Positions 7,781 through 15,015 are shown, counted from the stretch's first letter. The stretch is DNA of 20,472 bases from Proteobacteria bacterium UBA1844 (GCA_002338615.1 DDIS01000110.1:1-20472); one strand, 5' to 3'. Translations and numbers: made by a program. Notes: a model not told the origin generated them from the letters alone.

Positions 7781-7796
7781 GGCGGTGTATTCCGCC
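7781..7796. terminator. Weak hairpin between convergent genes
   Basis: GGCGG (7781-7785) and CCGCC (7792-7796) form a 5-bp stem with a 6-base loop, squarely between two convergent stop codons. A T6 run lies 18 or so bases further on (7812-7817), too far for a classic terminator. It could be a bidirectional transcript end. Confidence 0.3.
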
Positions 7797-7804
7797 AACG
7801 CGGA

Positions 7805-9415
7805 TTACGCCGTTTTTTGCTGTCCCGGCCGGCCGGCGCGGGCAAACTCGCTGAGTTCGGTCAACACGGGTGCCAGGTAATCGGTAAATCGCTGCCAGCG
7901 TCCGATCGAGCTCGAGTAGATCGGCTGGCGCACCTGCCAGCGGCTCGGCGTCGCCACGTTTCGTTGTTGTTCATAGAAGCGCAGGCACTGCGGGTCCCAT
8001 GCACAACCGACTGCGTCGAGCAGCGTACGGCAGGTATTCTCGTGATCGACAACCAGGTCTTCATAGCGCAGGTCAAACATTTGCAGCGGCAGTACTTGCC
8101 GCCAGTGCGCCATTAGCCGCCAGTATTCGCGAAAGTAGGCGAGGAATTTTCCGGCGTCGGTGGCAAAGCCGTGACCGGCATTGAAATCCTCAACGAAGCA
8201 GGACAGGCACACGTCACGAGGGTCACGCCAGCAATGAATGACGGCGGCAGACGGAAACAGAAGTGCAATCAGGCCAAGATAGAAGAAGTTCTGTGGCATC
8301 TTGTCAGTAACCCGCTCCGCGTCCGGCGCTACAGCCTCGAGTATTGCGAGGTAGCTGGCCGCCAGCTCCTTGACAATACCTGGCTCCAGCAACGCGGCAC
8401 CTTCGGGGAAGGGCAGGTCCAGGCCGGTTTTTTTCCTGAAGTCGAGAGCGATAGTACCGAAGTAAGGCAGTTCGCCGCCGCCTGCGATACGAGGGTGGCT
8501 TGAGAGGATTTGCTCCGCAAGCGTCGTACCTGTGCGCGGCATGCCAACAATGAAAACCGGTTTCCTGCCTGGGTCTCCGACCTTGCCAAATTGGGCAAAG
8601 AATTCTTGCGTAAAGGTCGCACACAGGGCGTCGACCTGGCCTGCAATCCCATCCGATCCGGATGACCTGTTACGCGCCTTGATTTCGTTGGCCTGCCTGA
8701 AATGTACCAGCGCCTGTCGAGGGTCGCCCGCGCGATCATGATACTTGCCCAATCCGTAGTGCAGTTGGGCGCGGCCCTCGGGGCTGACCGTTTCGCTGCC
8801 GAGCAGTTCAGCCGCGCTGGCAAGATGCGATTGCAGCGGCTCCTCTGCCTTCGACGCAATGATTTTCGCGAGCGCCCTGGCATCGTCGGGGTCGTTTTCG
8901 AATGCTTCGACGACGCATTGCCGGGCGCCGGCAAAGTCGCCACTGTCCTCGTAGGTCGTTGCCAGGTTTCGCAGCGCGGCGCCATAGCCGGGCTCGATTT
9001 CCAGCGCCCGTTTGAATGACGCCTCGGCAAATTCGTGTCTGCCCCATTGCCGATAGGCAATGCCCCTGTTGTTCAGTGCGAGCAGGTTGCCTGGCTCAAT
9101 ATCGAGTACCTGGTCATAGGTGGCTGTCGCTTCTTCGAAATGGCCCGCATCCTTCAAAGCGTTGGCGAGGTTGAATCGCGTTGCAAGGGCCGTGTCGTCA
9201 ATCGCCAGTGCCTTCCTGTAGCAGTCGATTGCGCCGTGCAAATCGGCAAGCGCGCGCCGTGCAGCGCCCAGGTTGCTCAATGCCCCCGCGTGGCCAGGCT
9301 CCAGGGTCAGCGCCCGTTCCAGCAAATCGCGGGCCCTTCGCGCTTCGCCCTGTCGCATCAGGCGCACGGCTTCGGAGCGCAGGCGTCGGGCAATGGTATG
9401 CGGTTTATCACTCAT
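7805..9415 (-). CDS. TPR-repeat sulfotransferase
   Basis: 536 residues. The N-terminal half is TPR repeats (about residues 8-175, with a further one at about 215-247; the unit phrase is A.. LEPG.. AL.NLG). The C-terminal half is a sulfotransferase domain of the Sulfotransferase_3 type. The 5'-phosphosulfate loop is VFIVGMPRTGTTLAEQIL (about 287-304), where PRTGTT binds PAPS, and the 3'-phosphate region is HCWRDPRDVCLSCF (about 394-407). The Glu in GGGELPYFG and the VTDKMPQNFFYLG block are also typical. It should move sulfate from PAPS to a hydroxyl or amine; the TPRs suggest a protein or peptide acceptor (inference). No signal or membrane segment is seen, so it is cytoplasmic. The Shine-Dalgarno is weak. 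It is divergent from the TonB-dependent receptor across 139 bp. Confidence 0.92.
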   Translation of the reverse strand: MSDKPHTIARRLRSEAVRLMRQGEARRARDLLERALTLEPGHAGALSNLGAARRALADLHGAIDCYRKALAIDDTALATRFNLANALKDAGHFEEATATYDQVLDIEPGNLLALNNRGIAYRQWGRHEFAEASFKRALEIEPGYGAALRNLATTYEDSGDFAGARQCVVEAFENDPDDARALAKIIASKAEEPLQSHLASAAELLGSETVSPEGRAQLHYGLGKYHDRAGDPRQALVHFRQANEIKARNRSSGSDGIAGQVDALCATFTQEFFAQFGKVGDPGRKPVFIVGMPRTGTTLAEQILSSHPRIAGGGELPYFGTIALDFRKKTGLDLPFPEGAALLEPGIVKELAASYLAILEAVAPDAERVTDKMPQNFFYLGLIALLFPSAAVIHCWRDPRDVCLSCFVEDFNAGHGFATDAGKFLAYFREYWRLMAHWRQVLPLQMFDLRYEDLVVDHENTCRTLLDAVGCAWDPQCLRFYEQQRNVATPSRWQVRQPIYSSSIGRWQRFTDYLAPVLTELSEFARAGRPGQQKTA

Positions 9416-9457
9416 GAATTCATGCTACCCATGCCACTATTACGGCACAAGCCTCAT

Positions 9458-9489
9458 CAATAATTGGCTAAACAATCATTCAATTATTG
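9458..9489. repeat. AT-rich inverted repeat, likely operator
   Basis: CAATAATTG (9458-9466) is mirrored exactly by CAATTATTG (9481-9489) around a 14-base centre. The repeat ends one base before the candidate -35 of the receptor gene. The 9-bp perfect arms and AT-richness fit a dimeric regulator. It resembles Fur-type NAT runs only loosely and does not match the classic 19-bp Fur box. Confidence 0.55.
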
Positions 9490-9490
9490 G

Positions 9491-9519
9491 TAGACATCCG
9501 AGACCGAAATTGCGATGAT
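9491..9519 (+). promoter_or_regulatory. Sigma-70 promoter candidate for the TonB receptor gene
   Basis: TAGACA (9491-9496, 5 of 6 to consensus), a 17-bp spacer and GATGAT (9514-9519, 4 of 6). The start would be near 9526, with the Shine-Dalgarno GGAG at 9542-9545 and ATG at 9555. Confidence 0.5.
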
Positions 9520-9554
9520 CCGGAGCTTGTACAGACTCATCGGAGCGCTGAAAC

Positions 9555-11864
9555 ATGGCTGCAAAGAAGAAATCGACACCCCCACCCTGTACCTGGTCCG
9601 CCCTGCTGGTCTCCTCGGCGCTCGCATCTGTATCCGCTGGGGTTCGTGCCGACGACAGCGACGCTGACGACAATGCGGTCCTCGATGAGGTCATCGTGCG
9701 CGGCATCGCGCAAACGTTTCGCGACAAGAAATCCGGCAGCGTGACGGGCCTCGACACAGCGCTTGCCGATATTCCTCAGGCCGTTTCTATCGTGTCCGAA
9801 CAGATGATGGACATGACCGGATCTCGGGGACCGGCCGACATCGCTGACCTTACTCCGGGTTTGAATCGCAACGGCACGGATGTCGGCGCAGGAACACTGC
9901 TGTCGTCTCGTGGTTTCGAGGTCAGCTTCCGCAACGGTCTCAAGATTAACGGACTGGCGGTGATCAACCAGTTCACGCTGGACTATGCAGCCATCGATCG
10001 TGTCGAGGTCGTGCGCGGCCCGAACTCGATTATTTACGGCCAGAACGATTTCGGTTCGGCCGTCAACACCGTGTTGAAGAATCCGCTCAAGGAGTTTCAG
10101 GGGACCGCATCGATTGAAGGCGGCGACTTTTCGTTCTTTCGGGGTGAGGTCGATGTAGCAGGCGGACTTGGAAACGCGGGGACAACGGCCGGCCGCCTGG
10201 TTGTAGCTTATGAAGATGCCGGCAGTTTTATCGATTCTGTCGGATCCGATCAGTTCGTGATCGCGCCGAGCATCAACTTCGAATTGTCAGACAAGACGGA
10301 ACTCACGGCCTGGGGCTACTACCAGCAACGCGACCAGGCACCGTACACGGACGGATTCGGGGCACTGCTCGACCCGCTCACCGAGGACCTGAGCATCCCG
10401 GACATTCCGGACTCCACCTATCTTGGCGCTACCTGGAACAGCGCGGATACCGAGGTCGCGCTGGCCATCGCCGAGCTCGATCATGACTTTGACGACGACC
10501 TCGGGTTGAAGGTTCGCGGCGCATACATTCACTCCGAACAAAGCATACGCAGCGCCTTTCCCGTCATGGCGTACGACGAACCCGACGAGTCAGGAGATGT
10601 GGTTCTGTACAACTACGGGCTCGACGAGGAGTTTGACATCCTGGTTGCCGAAGCCAGCCTCGACGGCAATTTCGAGGCATTCGGTGAGCGTCAATCCTGG
10701 GTCGTGAGTGCCGATGTGCGTTTTATCGACAATCCGCAGGTCGAACTCGACACGGAAGTCTTTGACGACCTCTATCCCGATGACGTCGTTCAAAACATCT
10801 TCAACTTTGACCCGACCGCCTACGGCACCGCACCGCCTGACGCCGATCCGATTTTCAGGAACTCGGACAGGGAAGATATCTATGGGGTCAGCGGCGTTCT
10901 GTGGCTGCGACCGAACGATCGGCTGCAGATCCTCCTCGGCATGCGCTACGAATACCTCAGCTCCGACGTCGATGTCGACGACATTGAGGGCGGTGAAGCA
11001 TTTCGTTACAAGGACTCCGATACCGCCGTCGACTTCAGAGCCGGCGCCGTGTATTCGCTAAGCGATACGATGAACGTTTACGGCAGCTACAGCGAGGGGC
11101 ATGAATTCAATCTGGACGAGGACTTTTTCGGGCGACCGACGCCGCCCATCGAGCGTGGCAAGCAATGGGAAATCGGCCTCAAGGGCGACTTGCTGGATGG
11201 CGATATCAGCTACGCACTGACTGGATTCACGATTGAGCGCAGTGACCAGGTTCTTGGCGATCCGAATCCGCTCGCAGAAAATCTCGGCACGTCTTTCATT
11301 GTGCCGTCGCAACGCAACAGCGGGCTGGAGTTTGAACTGCTCGGCGAGGTCGTTCCCGGCTGGAACGTTGCCGTGTCATACGCATACCTCGATATTGATA
11401 TCGACAATATCCCCGCAAGCGCTCTTGCCGCGGCTGAGGACGCACTGGACGACGCCGAGGCAGGCGGTGATCCCGACGAAATCGAAGTAGCGGAAGACTT
11501 TCTTGAATCGCTCGAGGAAGCAGACGCACGCGGTGGCAATCGTACCGGCAATTCGCCCGAGCACGCCTTTACGTTATGGAACACCTATGAGTTTCTTTCC
11601 GGCTCCCTGCGGGGCCTGCGTATTGGCGCGGGCTATATTCACGTCGGTGACCGGGAAGCCGACGACATCGGTTCGATCACTCTGCCGGGCTATGACAGGA
11701 TCGACCTGACTGTCGGTTACATTACCGAGGGTTGGGAAGTTGTCCTTAGCGCGAAGAATATTACCGACGAGCAGATTTACGTGTCCAGTTTCAACGATAC
11801 CTTCGAAGGATGGTTGTTCGAACAGCCGCGACAAACTACGCTGCGCCTGACGAAAAGGTTTTAA
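9555..11864 (+). CDS. TonB-dependent siderophore-type receptor
   Basis: 769 residues; ATG with GGAG 9 bases upstream. A Sec signal (AAKKK start, cleavage near VRA|DD) is followed by a TonB box, LDEVIVRG, and a plug domain with the siderophore-receptor phrases DIPQAVSIVSEQMM, LTPGLNRNG, LSSRGFE, IDRVEVVRGPNSIIYGQ and FGSAVNTVLK. The rest is a 22-strand-type barrel ending in alternating residues and a terminal Phe (TTLRLTKRF), as outer-membrane proteins do. It should import a ferric siderophore or other large ligand using TonB energy. A strongly acidic helical insert (about residues 620-660, 15 Asp/Glu) sits between two late strands, probably in an extracellular loop. No N-terminal signalling domain is present, so it is not a FecA-type transducer. 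The dioxygenase gene follows after 20 bp. Confidence 0.93.
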   Translation: MAAKKKSTPPPCTWSALLVSSALASVSAGVRADDSDADDNAVLDEVIVRGIAQTFRDKKSGSVTGLDTALADIPQAVSIVSEQMMDMTGSRGPADIADLTPGLNRNGTDVGAGTLLSSRGFEVSFRNGLKINGLAVINQFTLDYAAIDRVEVVRGPNSIIYGQNDFGSAVNTVLKNPLKEFQGTASIEGGDFSFFRGEVDVAGGLGNAGTTAGRLVVAYEDAGSFIDSVGSDQFVIAPSINFELSDKTELTAWGYYQQRDQAPYTDGFGALLDPLTEDLSIPDIPDSTYLGATWNSADTEVALAIAELDHDFDDDLGLKVRGAYIHSEQSIRSAFPVMAYDEPDESGDVVLYNYGLDEEFDILVAEASLDGNFEAFGERQSWVVSADVRFIDNPQVELDTEVFDDLYPDDVVQNIFNFDPTAYGTAPPDADPIFRNSDREDIYGVSGVLWLRPNDRLQILLGMRYEYLSSDVDVDDIEGGEAFRYKDSDTAVDFRAGAVYSLSDTMNVYGSYSEGHEFNLDEDFFGRPTPPIERGKQWEIGLKGDLLDGDISYALTGFTIERSDQVLGDPNPLAENLGTSFIVPSQRNSGLEFELLGEVVPGWNVAVSYAYLDIDIDNIPASALAAAEDALDDAEAGGDPDEIEVAEDFLESLEEADARGGNRTGNSPEHAFTLWNTYEFLSGSLRGLRIGAGYIHVGDREADDIGSITLPGYDRIDLTVGYITEGWEVVLSAKNITDEQIYVSSFNDTFEGWLFEQPRQTTLRLTKRF

Positions 11865-11884
11865 TCACTCCGGGCGGCGAATCC

Positions 11885-12436
11885 ATGAAGCTTGACGTGC
11901 CTGCACGTGACCTTGGTGAAGTGAATGCCGCGGCACTGATCGATGCGGTGCTCGAGGCCAGCGCGCAGGACTGGCAGGAAGAAACCCTGCGCCAGGAACG
12001 TTACGAGCAACACCACGACACTGAATCCCTGATTCTGTGCTTCTGCGATGGCTGGCCGAATCTTAGAATGATGAAGGGACCAGCGTGGGACAGCCTGTAT
12101 CCTTGCGCCGCTCCGGTAATCAATGAGATTCTGAATCGAGGCTATAAGCGCGGTGGCAAGGTAGTACGAATGATGGCCGCGAAACTCAAACCTGGCGGGC
12201 ATATCGCCCTGCATTCGGATACGCACCCGTCGTTTGATATCGGCCACCGGATTCATGTGCCATTACAGACCAATGACCAGGTTGAATTCATCGTTGACGG
12301 CTTGAGAGTCAGGATGCGCTGCGGCCACGCCTATGAAATCGATAACAAGCGCAGGCACGAGGTCAGCAACCGTGGTGCAGCGGACCGGATTCACCTGATA
12401 TTCGACTACGTGCCGCCGGAAGCCCTTGAGCCCTGA
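11885..12436 (+). CDS. Aspartyl/asparaginyl beta-hydroxylase-family dioxygenase
   Basis: 183 residues from ATG 11885; the frame opens earlier (11810) but that would overlap the receptor gene. The Asp_Arg_Hydrox (PF05118) core is clear: GHIALHSDTHPSFDIGHRIH, then VRMRCGHAYEID, then RRHEVSNRG and RIHLIFDY. Predicted Fe(II) ligands are His110, Asp112 and His158, and Arg168 should hold 2-oxoglutarate. It should hydroxylate an Asp/Asn or related group on a protein, peptide or small molecule, releasing CO2 and succinate. No signal is present, so it is cytoplasmic. Only 20 bp separate it from the receptor gene and its Shine-Dalgarno is weak, which suggests co-transcription and perhaps coupled translation. 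The pairing recalls Fiu/YbiX and PiuA/PiuC, though those partners are PKHD-type hydroxylases, a different family. Confidence 0.88.
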   Translation: MKLDVPARDLGEVNAAALIDAVLEASAQDWQEETLRQERYEQHHDTESLILCFCDGWPNLRMMKGPAWDSLYPCAAPVINEILNRGYKRGGKVVRMMAAKLKPGGHIALHSDTHPSFDIGHRIHVPLQTNDQVEFIVDGLRVRMRCGHAYEIDNKRRHEVSNRGAADRIHLIFDYVPPEALEP

Positions 12437-12525
12437 ACTGCATGGTGAATTTCTCGTTCATCGTCGATAGCCGCGCGGGACACCAGGTCGACGACCCGGA
12501 CGAAATAGTAGAGACTCTGCATGTC

Positions 12526-12554
12526 TTGACGTTCTATTGATGCAGCGCTGTGTT
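12526..12554 (+). promoter_or_regulatory. Promoter candidate for the pirin gene
   Basis: TTGACG (12526-12531, 5 of 6), a 17-bp spacer and a poor -10, TGTGTT (12549-12554, 3 of 6). The first palindromic CAGCGCTG copy sits at the 3' end of the spacer and overlaps the -10, where a bound protein would block or remodel the promoter. Confidence 0.35.
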
Positions 12555-12585
12555 TAGAGTTTACTGTCTCCCGTGAGCAGCGCTG
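12542..12585. repeat. Repeated palindromic motif GCAGCGCTG, two copies
   Basis: GCAGCGCTG occurs at 12542-12550 and 12577-12585, 35 bases start to start (about 3.3 helical turns). Its core CAGCGCTG is a perfect palindrome, so the copies are both direct and inverted repeats. They could be a paired operator, or the two arms of a hairpin around 26 bases. Confidence 0.45.
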
Positions 12586-12646
12586 CACGTACAGAATTCT
12601 TGGAAACACGCGTCGGTTCCGGGCCTCAGCCAGATCAGGTGATGAT

Positions 12647-13510
12647 ATGAAGAATATCCTTGGTGTTTACAGCGCGCCCCAGCAGCATTGGGTTGGCGAC
12701 GGATTCCCCGTTCGTTCGCTGTTTTCCTACAACAGCCACGGCGAGCACCTGAGCCCGTTTCTGCTGCTGGACTACGCAGGGCCTGCGAAATTCGAGCCGG
12801 CTGAGCGGCCGCGCGGCGTCGGCGAGCATCCGCACCGCGGTTTCGAAACGGTCACCATTGTGTACGAAGGCGAGGTCGCGCACCGTGACTCGACCGGGGC
12901 CGGAGGCACTATCGGCCCGGGCGACGTGCAATGGATGACCGCCGCAGCCGGCATCCTGCACGAGGAATTTCATTCCGCGGAGTTCACGCGCAATGGCGGA
13001 ACGCTGGAAATGGTCCAGTTGTGGGTCAACCTGCCGGCGAAGGACAAGCTTTCGAGGCCAAAGTACCAGGACATACTGAATCGTGATATCCCGAGTGTTG
13101 CGCTGCCCGACGATGCCGGCACTGTGCGTGTTATCGCGGGCGAATACGACGGTCATCGCGGACCGGCGGATACATTTTCGCCGCTTGATGTCTGGGATGT
13201 ACGACTGAAGCAAGATCGTCAGGCGCAATTCAGCTTCGACGAAGGTCGAACACTTGCATTGGTTGTACTCCACGGCAACGTTAGCGTTAACGGCGAAGCC
13301 CTGCACGAAGCCCAGTTCGCGCTGCTGGATACTGCTCGGCGAGATCTTGTGGTCGACGCTCATAACGACGCAACGCTGCTGGTACTCAGTGGCGAGCCGC
13401 TTAACGAACCCGTGGTCGGACATGGCCCGTTCGTGATGAACACGACAGCAGAAATCCGCCAGGCGATTCAGGACTTCAATGCGGGCCGCTTTGGCCAGAT
13501 TGCTCATTGA
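12647..13510 (+). CDS. Pirin-family protein (bicupin)
   Basis: 287 residues; ATG with AGGTGA 4 bases upstream. The N-terminal cupin carries the pirin signature: GEHPHRGFETVTIVYEGEVAHRDS with metal ligands His61 and His63, and GILHEEF with His105 and Glu107. These match the four iron ligands of human pirin. The phrase IGPGDVQWMTAAAGILHEE is diagnostic. The C-terminal cupin (about 165-260) is more divergent. Some family members have quercetin 2,3-dioxygenase activity and others act as redox-sensing partners; the sequence cannot tell which applies here. The protein is cytoplasmic. It is followed after 18 bp by the start of a glutathione S-transferase gene that breaks off, so the pair was probably once an electrophile/redox-stress operon (inference). 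Confidence 0.93.
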   Translation: MKNILGVYSAPQQHWVGDGFPVRSLFSYNSHGEHLSPFLLLDYAGPAKFEPAERPRGVGEHPHRGFETVTIVYEGEVAHRDSTGAGGTIGPGDVQWMTAAAGILHEEFHSAEFTRNGGTLEMVQLWVNLPAKDKLSRPKYQDILNRDIPSVALPDDAGTVRVIAGEYDGHRGPADTFSPLDVWDVRLKQDRQAQFSFDEGRTLALVVLHGNVSVNGEALHEAQFALLDTARRDLVVDAHNDATLLVLSGEPLNEPVVGHGPFVMNTTAEIRQAIQDFNAGRFGQIAH

Positions 13511-13528
13511 GCACGAAGGAGAGCAACC

Positions 13529-13597
13529 ATGAAACTTTATTTTGCCCCAGGCACCTGTGCGCTTGCGCCGCGGCCGGCGCAGCGATTCTGCTGCTAA
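13529..13597 (+). pseudogene. Truncated glutathione S-transferase gene, N-terminal remnant
   Basis: The 22-codon frame encodes MKLYFAPGTCALAP followed by unrelated residues and TAA. The first 14 residues are a standard beta-class GST N-terminus (beta-strand 1 and the Cys-containing loop). A strong AAGGAG (13516-13521) lies 7 bases before the ATG, so the translation start is intact although the rest, about 190 codons, is missing. Similarity stops at 13571, inside a perfect GC hairpin (GCGCCG 13565-13570 / CGGCGC 13575-13580). Sequence from the convergent M20 gene begins at 13594, within the remnant's own stop codon. This looks like a deletion or rearrangement junction. The family call rests on a short match. 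Confidence 0.72.
13565..13580 (-). terminator. GC-rich hairpin downstream of the M20 peptidase gene
   Basis: GCGCCG-CGGC-CGGCGC, a perfect 6-bp stem with a 4-base loop, 14 bases past the M20 stop. There is no T-run on the minus strand after it, so it would be a weak or Rho-assisted terminator. It coincides with the point where the GST remnant loses similarity. Confidence 0.35.
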
Positions 13598-14898
13598 CGC
13601 TCAATCAGCCTGAGCAGCAATACGCCCACTCGCTTGGCGTTCATCGGCAGCGTTCGTAAATCCGCGATCTCATCCACGGTATGTCCGCCGGAACCCATTA
13701 GCCCTACACCATCGATAGCCATATCAACGTATGCGGCCGTGAAGGAAATGTCGGCGGCACCGGCATTGCGCGGGTCAACTGCCTGCACCGGGCCAAAGCC
13801 CAGATCACGGCTTACCTCGTCGAACAAACTCAATAATTTCCGGTTTCCGTCCGTTGCTGACATCGGCGGATAGCCTTCGCCGAATCTGATTGTCGCCGCA
13901 GTTTGCGGCAAACTGTCCGCCACAATGGACAGCATTTCGCTTTGCACCTTTGCCAGTTGTTGCGGCGAAATCGTTCTGAGGTCACCACTTGCGCGCAGCG
14001 TCTGTGCAATTACGTTGTCCTTGCCCGTCGCGCTGCCACCGCTGCCGGCTTCGTAGTTCACAGTTGTGCCGCCACTGATAATGCCGGGATTTACAGTCAG
14101 CAGTTTCTTGCCGGCCAGCTGTTCACGGAATGCATTCAGTATGCGCGCGGCCTCGTAGATTGCGCCAAAACCCACCTCGGGCTGGAAAATCTGTGATGAG
14201 TGAGCCGGCTTGCCGGTCACGGTCAGCTCCCAGTCAACGCTGCCACGTCGCGCGATGACCGCCGTTGCCGGGTTGCTGTCGCCATCCTCGAAGCCAATGG
14301 CAATATCGGCCCATTTCGCGGCATCAATCAGCGATTTTCGAGCAAGCGGCAATGGCTCGCCGGACGCTTCTTCGTCGCCGGTAAGGACTACCGTCAGTGA
14401 CAGGTCGTCAAGCGCGTCGACTGCATCGAGCCCGCGCAGTGCCTCCAGCATCACTACGTTGCCGCCTTTCATATCCGTGGTACCAGGCCCGCTCGCAAAG
14501 TGCTTGTCGATGAGCTCGAACTCCTGGAACGGGCTATCCACCGGAAACACGGTATCGAGATGGCCAATGAGCAAGACTTTTGGCCCTTTGCGATGTCGGG
14601 TTGCAACAACATGACCGGCGCGATGGAATTCATCGCCTGGTTGCCATGTCGTATCGAATCCGAGTGCGGCAAATTCCTGCATGAAACGTTCGCCGACGAG
14701 TCTCACGCCGGGAAAGTTATAAGTACCACTGTTGATGTCAACGGTTTGCTCCAGCAACTGCAAGGCGTGGTCGTAGTTGTTGTCGACGGCAGCAAGGAGC
14801 GCACGTTCCCGTGCATCAGTGCTTTGTGCCCTGGCAATCGAACTGGAAGACGAAAAAACAAGAAAAACCAGGAATGCGAGCCGCATAACAATGCCCAT
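13594..14898 (-). CDS. Exported M20-family metallopeptidase (glutamate carboxypeptidase-like)
   Basis: 434 residues from ATG at 14898. The frame opens up to 14961, but a perfect TATAAT at 14917-14922 lies inside that extension, and starting at MGIVMRLAF gives a proper Sec signal (core LAFLVFLVF, cleavage near ARA|Q at residue 24). The dizinc ligands of carboxypeptidase G2-type enzymes are all present: His113 in IGHLDTVFP, Asp142 in GTTDMKGG, Glu176 and Glu177 in TGDEEASG, Glu204 in GFEDGD and His406 in SGGHTVDE. A lid/dimerisation domain falls at about 215-335. It should cleave a C-terminal Glu-like residue, or a related amide, from small periplasmic substrates. It is divergent from the C69 hydrolase gene, and its stop overlaps the GST remnant. 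A start at Met5 (14886) is also possible. Confidence 0.9.
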   Translation of the reverse strand: MGIVMRLAFLVFLVFSSSSSIARAQSTDARERALLAAVDNNYDHALQLLEQTVDINSGTYNFPGVRLVGERFMQEFAALGFDTTWQPGDEFHRAGHVVATRHRKGPKVLLIGHLDTVFPVDSPFQEFELIDKHFASGPGTTDMKGGNVVMLEALRGLDAVDALDDLSLTVVLTGDEEASGEPLPLARKSLIDAAKWADIAIGFEDGDSNPATAVIARRGSVDWELTVTGKPAHSSQIFQPEVGFGAIYEAARILNAFREQLAGKKLLTVNPGIISGGTTVNYEAGSGGSATGKDNVIAQTLRASGDLRTISPQQLAKVQSEMLSIVADSLPQTAATIRFGEGYPPMSATDGNRKLLSLFDEVSRDLGFGPVQAVDPRNAGAADISFTAAYVDMAIDGVGLMGSGGHTVDEIADLRTLPMNAKRVGVLLLRLIER

Positions 14899-14916
14899 GA
14901 AAGAAAATTTGTTGAA

Positions 14917-14946
14917 ATTATAGCTAACGGTGTCAATGGGAATCAG
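14917..14946 (-). promoter_or_regulatory. Promoter candidate for the M20 peptidase gene
   Basis: On the minus strand, a perfect TATAAT -10 (14917-14922) with an 18-bp spacer to CTGATT (14941-14946, 3 of 6). The start would be near 14910, only about 12 bases before the ATG, giving a very short leader without a Shine-Dalgarno. Confidence 0.5.
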
Positions 14947-14988
14947 GAAATAAAAGGCCAAACCGCAGCCATCGGAGACAAGAAATAC

Positions 14989-14997
14989 TTTTTTTTT
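14989..14997. repeat. T9 homopolymer in the M20/C69 divergent region
   Basis: A run of nine T (nine A on the other strand) lies between the promoter candidates of two divergent genes. It is long for this GC-rich sequence. No stem precedes it, so it is not a simple terminator. Confidence 0.6.
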
Positions 14998-15015
14998 GGA
15001 GCGTCAACCTAAGGC

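Larger units (their letters stand above)
9416..9554. other. Divergent promoter region, sulfotransferase / TonB receptor
   Basis: This is a clearly AT-rich patch in GC-rich DNA, holding the only upstream sequence for both genes. The inverted repeat and the rightward promoter are given separately. I could not pick a convincing leftward promoter, although several TTGA and TATTGA-like stretches overlap the inverted repeat on the minus strand. Confidence 0.6.
12437..12646. other. Intergenic region before the pirin gene
   Basis: No gene is supported in these 210 bases. It holds a candidate -35 and two copies of a palindromic 9-mer, listed separately. I see no terminator for the dioxygenase gene. 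Confidence 0.5.

Noticed and set aside
11810..11884. Upstream start of the dioxygenase gene
   Set aside because: It would overlap the receptor's final strands by 55 bases and adds nothing family-like.
12635..13507. Minus-strand frame (290 codons) opposite pirin
   Set aside because: It matches the pirin gene almost end to end as its exact antisense; the pirin metal ligands are on the plus strand.
14917..14936. TTGACA (14931-14936, minus) with TATAAT (14917-14922, minus)
   Set aside because: Both hexamers are perfect but the spacer is only 8 bp, too short for a sigma-70 promoter.
14899..14961. Upstream start of the M20 gene
   Set aside because: The extension contains a perfect TATAAT and would spoil the signal peptide.
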